Shown: positions 56,165 through 64,000 of the stretch, piece after piece
How positions within the stretch are numbered: the stretch's first letter is position 1
How the letters are laid out: every line of letters starts with the position of its first letter
Source: Rehmannia glutinosa
Taxonomy: Eukaryota; Streptophyta; Magnoliopsida; Lamiales; Orobanchaceae
Assembly (NCBI GenBank): GCA_016081115.2
Contig: CM071925.1
Location: 17,024,748 to 17,088,747 of the forward strand
Direction: 5' to 3'
Length of the DNA: 64,000 nt
Translations under genes and position numbers: made by a program
Notes under the pieces: model-generated
The model's database searches: none
Told to the model about the DNA's origin: nothing
Seen by the model: only the letters and a program-made list of their open reading frames with translations

Positions 56165-58196
56165 GAGGTTATGGACACATTTGCCCCATATTCCAGAAAA
56201 AATGACATCTTTTTACGTTTTCGGGCTTTTTTTGGACTTTTTTACGCCCCGCGATTTTTTTTTTTTTTTTACACTCCTACCAAATTTTCTGGATTTTTTT
56301 ACGTTGTTGTTTCAAGGTTGTTCCAAACATGTTTCAAACATGTTTTATCTAGTAAAATTTCAGTGAAAAAATAATTTTTGCTCCCGTTAAATAATTAATT
56401 TTATATTCGAAATCTTATAAAAAAAAATCAAGGGCAAACTTATATTTTTGGTCCTTTAAGTTGGCCTAATTATACTTTCAGTCCTCTACGTTCCATGGGT
56501 AACGTTTGGCAACTACTAACTTTTAAAAATTTGCACATTTAGTCCAACTTTTCAATTTTAGGGATATCATATTCCTAAAATGATGAAGTGTCAAATTAAT
56601 GCTTATACGGATAGAATTTGGTGATATGATGCTTACTTAGCAACATATGTGGCATTTTACTTTGGAAAATGATTTGTTTTATACACAATAATAAAATAAA
56701 ATAGTTTATAATTTTTTTAAAAAAAACTTAATTATTAAAAAGTTATTTATAAAAATTACCAAAAAATAAAAATATTATGTTAAGAATTTCATAATTATAA
56801 AGGAAAAAGGTATTTAAATTATTAGTGATAATATTAGTATTCTAATAAATCTAAATAATATTATTTAACATATAATATTTATTTATATTTAAATAAAAAA
56901 TTTGAATAATATAGAATTTAATCTAAATAAATAAATAAATCTTGTATACTTAAATAAATAAATAGAAAAAATAACAATGTATGAACCCTGTCCCGTCCCC
57001 GCCCTCCAACAAAAAGTAGAAAAAAACATATAAATAATTTTTATGTGTGTATTATATATATAGTATATGTATATTTTGTGTATATATATGGGGTAAATGT
57101 ACAAGTATTTCTTCATTTGAGTGAATTTTTTATTTTTTGTGCCTAAATAGAATATATATTATCAATTACCCTCTAATTTATTACATGTGGTAAGGTTAAA
57201 AAAGTAAATATAAATCTATTTATATCAATTAAGCCACAACATTCATAATTTGCTCCAAACACCCCACTTTTAATCTACATAAGCATTAATTTTGCCAATT
57301 CAGCATTTTAGGAATAGGATATCCCCAAAATTGAAAAATATAGCTAAATGTGCAACTTTTTAAAAGTTAGTAGTTGCCAAACGTCAATCCTGAAACATAG
57401 AGGACTAAAAGTGTAATTGGGTCAACTTAAAGGACCAAAAATATAACTTTGCCAAAAATCAAGAAATATACACATAAAACAACACATATTAAAACCAAAC
57501 AAATTGAATATAATAAAAACAATCCAATTTTTGATCCAATGCATTGAAAACGTTAAAAACATGGGAAACAATCAAGATTCAACAGAACAACATTAAAAAC
57601 TATATAGAAACAAAACCAGAAACAATATACAAAACACTATATGAACAAAAAAAAACTTAAAATAGTTAAAAACTGCATTGAAACATCGAACACTACATGA
57701 AACAAAAAAAAATTAGAACAACATTAAAAACTCTATGGAAACAACCTAGAAACAACTTAAACAATATACAAAACAAGAAATGACTAAAAAAATCTTAAAA
57801 ATAAGTAAAAACTGTATTTACACATTGAAAGATACATGGAAACAAAAAAACAAATATGATAACAATATTAAAAACATTATATAGCAACCCAAAAATAACA
57901 GAAATAATATATAAAACAATACATAAACAAAAAAGAGCGTAAAAATAAGTGTAAAACTAAAAGTTGTATTGAAATATCGAAACAACCAAGAAACAAATAT
58001 AAACAATATAAAACAATAGAAATAACTTATGAAGCATTACAGTAACAAAAAAAATTGAAAAAAGCGTAAAAGTATCCAAAAAATTATATACAAGAGTGTA
58101 AAAAAAGTGAAAAAATCAACGGGGAGCATACATAAAGGAACTGGGCGTATATAGTGACACTTTTCCCGAAAAGTGGGGTAAGCTTGGCAATTTCTC
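56165..58196 (-). mobile_element. GTTGTTTC-rich non-autonomous element, copy 1, split by a MITE
   Basis: It is flanked by ATACTTAA (56157-56164 and 58197-58204). The ends are similar inverted sequences (GAGGTTATGGACACATTTGCCCC; reversed right end GAGAAATTGCCAAGC, then TTACCCCAC). The interior is a degenerate repeat of GTTGTTTC/TTTTTAATGTTG words read on the - strand. It matches copy 2 (59834-60769) along much of its length, in opposite orientation. Without the MITE it is about 1.0 kb. Confidence 0.7.
56433..57453. mobile_element. MULE-type MITE with long terminal inverted repeats
   Basis: 1021 bases. The ends GGCAAACTTATATTTTTGG and, reversed, GGCAAAGTTATATTTTTGG begin inverted repeats of about 190 bases. 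The target duplication AAAAATCAAG is perfect at 56423-56432 and 57454-57463. The A/T-rich interior has no ORF. Confidence 0.9.
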
Positions 58197-58544
58197 ATAC
58201 TTAATTCGATGATCCGAATGGAACCTCATTTGCTTCGGGCTTGATTTGGTTCGCAAGAAAATAGAATTTACATTGTATATGTGAAATATTACCTTTTTGT
58301 TTTTTCTTTAAATTGCTTAGTATGACTCGCAAATGCAAGGATGTGCTTGGAAATGTTTTTGTTAATGGAATTTTTTTTGGTAAGAAATATGAATGGAAAT
58401 GAAATTTTTTGAAAATGTTAGAGAATTCTTTCATTGTGCCAAGTACAGATCCTAATATCTAAATTTAAGGAAATTTAAAAAAAAAAAAAAATCAAACTAC
58501 GCAAGAACGTTATCTGACATAGATAGAAGACTAGCCTTGTGTTA
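58197..58544. other. Intergenic stretch
   Basis: AT-rich. No gene or known repeat seen. Confidence 0.4.
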
Positions 58545-58584
58545 CCGTCTGGCAGGGGCAGGACCTCACCCATTGGCTTAGGGG

Positions 58585-59799
58585 TAGGGGTGTTCATCGA
58601 ATCGAATTTGAATTCTTCGATTTCTTCGAATCGAATTTAATCGAATAAAAATTCTAAACCTCAATTCGAAATTCGATCCTAATTCGATTAATTCAATCGA
58701 ATTTAAACGAATTGGATTTCTCGATTTCGAATCGAATTGAGTCAATTCAAAAATCCAAATTTATCGATAAAATGAATAAGGTTTGGATTCATAACATAAT
58801 ATTTTCGACTATACCCAATACAATTTCAGATTTTATATTTTTCAAAATTACAAATTATCGAATAACAATTTTAAATAAATCATTTTGTGCCAATTTTATA
58901 CCAGCACTAGTTACTTTATAAATAACTTTTATACTCAAGTATGAGGTATCAAATTGACAGTGTATGTGTGTAGATAAAGAGATATAGTGTGTTATCATAT
59001 AATTTATTATTTTAATATGTTACAAGATAAATATATCTAATATAGTGTACAAATGTATAATGTATAATGCATAATGCATATTGTAATAAGAATTTAAAAC
59101 AAAGGAAAAAAGTCAAAGACTATTTTGTATAAATGTATAATATATGTTGTATAGTATATGTCCATACAATGAACATAGCTGATGGAATATTCTTATAGAT
59201 TATTTCACCACATGCCCTCCACGTGAGAATGTAAGAGCGAAACAGTTTTTACCTAAAATATATTTTTTAGCATAAAAAATAATTATTTGAATATGGTCTA
59301 AAGATAAAAATTTGAAGTAATGTAAAATATATTTCATATACTATTAAGTATAATTATTTCTAACAAAACTAAAAAAAAAAAGAAGCAAATAACATATATT
59401 TATCATTTTATATTTTATTTAAATATTAGTATTTTATTCATTTATATATATTATAAATGCATGTGTATAATTTACATATATACAATAAATAATTATGTAT
59501 AGTGTGAAATATATACATATAAATTTCGAACTGAAATATGAATTCGAATTGAAATACGAATTTGAATTGAAATAAGAATTCGAATCGTAATACGAATTCG
59601 AATTTAGTCGAATTTCACCTCGAATTAGGATTTTCGAATAGAATTCAAAAAAAAAACCTCAATTCGTTATTCGATTCAAATTTCATATTCAAAATTCGAG
59701 TTGATTCAAAATTCGATTGAAATTCAAAAATCCTAATTGAAACTAAAATTGAATTCGACCGAATCGAATTTGGATCCATTCGAAAAATGAACACCCCTA
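58585..59799. mobile_element. hAT MITE dense in TTCGAATCGAATT words
   Basis: TAGGGGTGTTCATCGA to AATGAACACCCCTA, with a perfect 8-base duplication CTTAGGGG (58577-58584 and 59800-59807). Both subterminal regions (58600-58770 and 59520-59790) are packed with TCGAATTCGA-type palindromes. No ORF. Confidence 0.95.
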
Positions 59800-59833
59800 C
59801 TTAGGGGCCAAGCCCAAACCTTTTTTTTTTGTT

Positions 59834-60769
59834 GAGAAATTACCGTAAATACCTCAACTTTTGAAAAAATACCACCAAATACGTTTTTATCACTTTTGTA
59901 CCCTTTTTTTTACGCTCCTGCATATTTTTTTATTACTTTTACGTTTTTTCTTGTTCCTGTATTGTTTTATATGTTATATATGTTGTTTCGATGTTGTTTA
60001 AATTTGTTTCTTTGTTGTTTCGATGTTGTTTCAATGTTTGAAAATAATTTTTACCTATTTTTATATTGTTTTTGGTTCATGTACATTGTTTCTATTGTTT
60101 TTACGTGTTGTTATATAATATTTTTAATGTTGTTCGAATAATTTTTTTGTTGTTTCCATGTAGTTTTCAATGTATAGATACAGTTTTTACCTACTTTTAA
60201 GCTTTTTTTATTCATGTGGTGTTTTTATAATTTTTTATGTTGTTTCTAGGTTGTTCCCATACCGTTTTTAATGTTGTTCTTATGTTTCTTTGTCGTTTCC
60301 GCGTAGTTTTCGATGTTTAAATACAATTTTTACCTATTTGTAAGCTCTTTTTGTTCATATGGTGTTATCTATATTATTTCTGGTTTGTTTCTATATTGTT
60401 TCTTGGTTGTTTCCATGTTTTTTATGTTTTCATGCATTAGATCAAAAATTGATTTTTTTTTTTGCTCATGTTGTTTCTATTTTATTTTCAATTTGTTTGG
60501 TTTTAATATGTGTTGTTTTATATGTATATTTCTTGTTTTTTAATAAGATTTTGAGTATGAAATGGGTTAATTAATGGGGACAAATTATTTTTTCACCTTG
60601 AAATTTGATTAGAAGAAAACATGTTTGAAACAACGTAAAAATGTCCGAAAATTTTGGCAAGAGCGTATTTTTGTCCAAAAAAGGGGTAGAGCGTAATTTT
60701 ATCCAAAAATCACCGGAAAGAGTAAAAGTCTGTCTTTTATCCAGAAAAGTGAGGTAATTATGTCCTTAT
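59834..60769 (+). mobile_element. GTTGTTTC-rich element, copy 2
   Basis: The opposite orientation to copy 1. Shared landmarks include CATGCATTAGATCAAAAATTG, CAATTTGTTTGGTTTTAATA and AAACATGTTTGAAACAACGT. The ends resemble each other inversely (GAGAAATTACCG; reversed GATAAGGACATAATTACC). The flanks are T-runs. Chance frames here encode Phe/Leu/Cys-rich peptides that mimic membrane proteins. Confidence 0.7.
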
Positions 60770-60921
60770 CCTTTTTTTTACTATATATATATATATATAA
60801 AGAATCCTATAATATTAATATTACTCGTATCAATCTCAAATCCTAATAAGAAATTACACCTATTATTCATAAATTAAATATCCCAAACCCGAAAAAAAAT
60901 TACCCTTACCGATCTTATTAG

Positions 60922-61508
60922 CAGGCCCGGTCCTCCATTGAGGCCAATGAATCGTTGCCTCGGGAGCCGAGCAAAATTTGGCCAACCTATTTTATAATTA
61001 TATAAAATTATAATATAAATAAACCTTCTGTTTTGTATTATAAATATATAAATGATAACATAATTATAAATTTGTACTTTGTAAGAATATATATTAAGAG
61101 ATTAATGAATTTAAATTTGTGACTTATTAACTTGGGTACGATGATCTTCAAAAAAAAAAAAACTTGAAAAGAGTTTGGAGCTAAAATAAAACAAAAGACA
61201 ATGAAAGAAAATGCACTAATTAAAAGTCAAACAAATATATATTGATATTTCTTTTTCTTTGTTGGCTTATAAGAATTTTTCTTTGTTGGCTTAGATAATC
61301 GTGACCATGTCAACTTATATATAAATTTCTTTGTTGGTCTAGTCGATTTATATGAATGTGACCTTATTTACTGGCTTATATTTGTGATGTTTTATTAGTA
61401 ATTAATAATTAGCTCTATGTTAAAAAAAATCATTGTGCTGAGCTTTACAGCCAGGGACACCAAATTTATGTGTCGCCTCGGGCTTTGAAAACCACAGGAC
61501 CGGCTCTG
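60922..61508. mobile_element. hAT MITE
   Basis: CAGGCCCGGTCCTCC at the left and, reversed, CAGAGCCGGTCCTG at the right, flanked by CTTATTAG and CCTATTAG (one mismatch in 8). Both ends also contain GAGGC and GCCTCGGG words. No ORF. Confidence 0.8.
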
Positions 61509-61735
61509 CCTATTAGGGTCCGAATGGCATGTATACCTGAGTCTACCCATCCGAGCAATCCCTAGTTGGCCCCCCTCGGTCACAAATCCTAGGTACGCCC
61601 CTGCCGTCTAGAGAACACGTACTTGAGATCTAACTCAAAACTAAGAAAGATATAATAGAAAACTGCATAATTAATAAGCCCTACAATTTGCAGTTAGCAT
61701 TCTCGACGTACAGATCCAACGTGAGAGCTGGCTAG

Positions 61736-62236
61736 TTAGTTGGGAAGCATTTTGATGGAGTTTGGCCAACCCATGGTTGGTGAATACATTGGTGCCATAT
61801 TATTATTATTATTCTGATGAACTGCTTGTTGAGCAGCAGCATAATTAGGTCCACCTGGTGCAGCTGAGCCAACCCTTTGATTAAGAGGACTATCATCATC
61901 ATCATCGTTGATCTCGTCATCACCCGACTCACTTGAACCACCACCGCCGCCCGGGGAAGGAGGACTGGCCCCACCACCTGGACCAAAATTCAACATCTGC
62001 GAAGAAGGTGGTGGTGGTGGCGACTTATAGGATTTTTTGGCAGCAGCATCTGCAATGAAGCTGCCTACGACAACCTGAACAGGTGAAGCTGCTTTGAGCA
62101 TTCCAGCAACTCCACCACCCAATACGCGTCCGTCTGGTCCGGCCAACGACACACTCAGACCACCTGTTCTACTCCGGTTACCATTACTCTCTGACAGCAG
62201 GAATGAACCTGACAACGATATTATCTCAAATCGACC
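61736..62236 (-). CDS. AT-hook nuclear-localised (AHL) protein, last exon
   Basis: The only host gene seen. The exon starts after a CAG acceptor (62237-62239) with GRFEIISLSGSFLLSE, which includes the GRFEI(L) core of the PPC domain, continues through LAGPDGRVLGGGVAG and SPVQVVVGSFI, and ends the domain with basic AAAKK. The tail is proline-rich, glycine-rich, acidic (DDEINDDDDD) and asparagine-rich, ending in MLPN and TAG. AHL proteins bind AT-rich DNA in the nucleus through upstream AT-hooks and form complexes through the PPC domain. An intron exactly before GRFEI fits the intron-containing AHL clade. The frame is intact over 166 codons; the upstream exons lie right of the window. Confidence 0.9.
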   Translation of the reverse strand, partial: GRFEIISLSGSFLLSESNGNRSRTGGLSVSLAGPDGRVLGGGVAGMLKAASPVQVVVGSFIADAAAKKSYKSPPPPPSSQMLNFGPGGGASPPSPGGGGGSSESGDDEINDDDDDSPLNQRVGSAAPGGPNYAAAQQAVHQNNNNNMAPMYSPTMGWPNSIKMLPN

Positions 62237-62524
62237 CTGTCAAATCAGTTAAAGTCAACATGGCATACCACAACAGCTCATTTAAACACAATTTATAACA
62301 GACTAACAAATCATCTCTATTGGTAAAATAAGAGTGCACAGGTTTTATGTACTCAAAAGGGATTGTACTAGCACCAACATATAAGAAGTCAAGATATAGA
62401 ATCTTTCACCAACTACAATTTCCTACACAACTAAGACACTTTCTAAAACAAAGACAGAACACAAATTTAATAAGATGAACTTCATTGCTGGGATACTCCC
62501 ATATCTCCCCATCTCACTCACCAA

Positions 62525-62566
<42 letters not shown>

Positions 62567-62974
62567 TTAAAATAAACCTAAAAAACATTGAAACTAAAAC
62601 AAGTTTACCAGCTTTCATAAAACTAGGACATTTAAATCATATTGATGGAGATAAAACATGTTCCATATCATACTTCGCACATGATACACATTTGACCCTC
62701 TTCTTGGGCATAGTATCTACTTTTCTTCAATTAACAAAAATAGGCATTACAGACTACATATCTATTTCAAGTTTTTTGCCATCTCTCTCTAATCTAAGGC
62801 TATCATACAGGATAACTCATGTAATGAAGTTTCAACACATTCTGGGTGTAAACGAATTTCAGATTTTAACCAAGACACCACAAACTCTAAACCTTAATAG
62901 AGGGACTTAAATTGATGGAACTGGCTCATTAAAATAATATAAGATATAAATTTTCACCAAACCTTCATAAAATA

Positions 62975-63150
62975 ATCATCATCAAGTACACCTTATCCCA
63001 CTGTGTGGGGCCGGTAGCATGAAGTTTATAGTGTCAATTAATTGTCTAAAATTAGTTAACATTATAAATTCATGCAAAAAGCAAAGTGGCAAAATTTTAC
63101 GTCTGATGCCCTTCCAATCGCAACCTTCATACGTTGGAGAAATGGGATGA
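62975..63150. repeat. Possible SINE-like fragment
   Basis: ATCCCACTGTGTGGGGCCGG followed by TAGCATGAA resembles the conserved ATCCCACT-TGTGGGGTCGGCTACATGAA part of plant Au-type SINEs. No clear poly-T or target duplication. Weak. Confidence 0.25.
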
Positions 63151-63675
63151 AATCCCAAAACTATCATCATAGGTTTTTCCACTTGCATGGAAAATATCAT
63201 GAGACGGCAATGAGTTGAACTCTAGTCATGTCCCATTACATATTGATATTGTAAAATCAACATGTACATCATGGAACAAAACCCACCAAACCTTCGTAAA
63301 ATCCCTCAAGATATTTGTGATGTAAAATAATAATGTTCCCTATTTTCTGGTCCATGTTTATGTCACTTAGATATAAAAAGGTGCAAACCAAATTGCCACC
63401 TTTTTCTACTGCAGTTGCTTGCTTAAAAACCTCGAAACACACTCTAGGCATAGAAAGGCCAAGCCCAAAGGAAATCCCACATTCATCTTCCGTTCATTAT
63501 AATTGTTACACAACGCAAACTGTGTTCTATCAATGCATTGAACAGGATGTACTTCATAAACCACTGACTGAACCAGGTGGACTGCAATAGAGCTTAGAAT
63601 AAATTCCTTTTTCCCACCTTTATTATGCAATTTGAAGACCTGAAACTTGTTTTTCATATGTTTAAAAATCTCTAA

Positions 63676-63997
63676 GGTTGCATTTGGATGGAAGGATTTG
63701 GATTTGGGGAGAGGATTTGGGGGAAAGATTTCAAATGACTCCATCTAAGATGGATTTCAAATCATCCAAGATGGCTCCAAAAATAGCTTCAAGGATTTGA
63801 AATCCATTATAGAATGACTTCTTCCAAATAACCTCATGTTGCATTTGGATGGGAGGATTTTGATTTGGGGAGAGGATTTAAGGGGAAGATTTCAAATAGC
63901 TCCATCAAAGATGGATTTAAATCCTCCAAAATGACTCCAAATACAGTTTCCAAGGATTTGAAATTCATTATAAAATGACTTAATCCAAACAGCCTCA
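63676..63997. repeat. Two-copy tandem repeat in the intron
   Basis: Units 63676-63835 and 63837-63997 both start GTTGCATTTGGATGG and contain TTTGGGGAGAGGATTT, GATTTCAAAT and CTCCATC(T/A)AAGATGGATTT, ending in AATGACTT, then TCCAAA. About 160 bases each, clearly diverged. The second unit ends at the window edge, so more copies may follow. Confidence 0.85.
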
Positions 63998-64000
63998 ATG

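Larger units (their letters stand above)
58553..61603. mobile_element. Small hAT element split by three insertions
   Basis: The ends CAGGGGCAGG and, reversed, CAGGGGCGTACC are typical hAT termini, flanked by CCGTCTGG (58545-58552) and CCGTCTAG (61604-61611). Only about 300 bases belong to it. It hosts a hAT MITE (58585-59799), copy 2 of the GTTGTTTC element (59834-60769) and another hAT MITE (60922-61508). Confidence 0.8.
62237..64000 (-). other. Intron of the AHL gene (runs past the window)
   Basis: At least 1.76 kb. It holds a (TA)n tract (62527-62555), a possible SINE-like fragment (62975-63150) and a tandem repeat at the window edge. The donor site and previous exon are not in the window. 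No other gene seen. Confidence 0.75.

Noticed and set aside
59896..60574. Overlapping frames encoding Phe/Leu/Cys-rich peptides that look like membrane proteins.
   Set aside because: They result from the degenerate GTTGTTTC repeat; several frames give the same kind of peptide.
62213..62215. Start of the AHL frame at 62215.
   Set aside because: The codon there is TTG. The exon begins after the CAG acceptor at 62236 in the same frame, so this is not a translation start.

Overview
This window is a heavily transposon-loaded stretch of a flowering-plant nuclear genome, most likely a eudicot. The evidence is AT-rich intergenic DNA, plant-type Ty3/gypsy and Ty1/copia LTR retrotransposons with tRNA-iMet and tRNA-Asp primer sites, hAT and Mutator-like DNA transposons, and one plant-specific host gene: the last exon of an AHL (AT-hook, PPC domain) gene at the far right. 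I saw no bacterial genes, no rRNA or tRNA genes and no CRISPR array.

The left 38.5 kb is a nest. An old copia-like element (F; inner remnant 22437-25085 plus 36895-37049, 3' LTR about 37050-38547) was entered by two Athila-type gypsy elements. E is on the + strand: its integrase tail is at 1-376 and its 3' LTR at 21277-22436. G is on the - strand at 25086-36889, full length, with a GTTAT target duplication. E itself carries a hAT element (725 to about 3420), a small hAT MITE (19536-19937) and a Tat-like element D. D has gag and protease, but its pol is deleted down to the last integrase residues; it carries an antisense extra ORF and a 3' LTR at 18023-18793. D is interrupted by B, a Tekay-like chromovirus at about 5846-15139. 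Between about 3.6 and 6.7 kb the sequence is a fine-grained mosaic of at least three of these repeats, which looks like a consensus or assembly artefact.

The middle (38.5-51 kb) holds an RNase H-like scrap, a tandem duplication, and a second nest. LTR K (40369-50826) was entered by chromovirus C (- strand, 40727-49482, ACCCG duplication). One LTR of C was in turn entered by an element now reduced to solo LTR J (41124-42822, ATTCC duplication).

The right part (51-61.6 kb) is a cluster of non-autonomous DNA elements: a Pack-MULE-like element with captured coding scraps, an inverted-repeat element with a minisatellite core, two copies of a GTTGTTTC-rich element (one split by a MULE-type MITE), and a small hAT split by three further insertions. 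From 61736 rightwards lies the 3' end of the AHL gene and its long intron.

Almost every transposon reading frame is broken. The most nearly intact is the 848-codon RT/RNase H/integrase frame of G, and even there one RNase H aspartate is lost. The most interesting shared signal is a set of GC-rich near-palindromes of the CACGRCCGTG type. They recur in the U3 part of several unrelated LTR families and also sit in frame inside the coding region of G.
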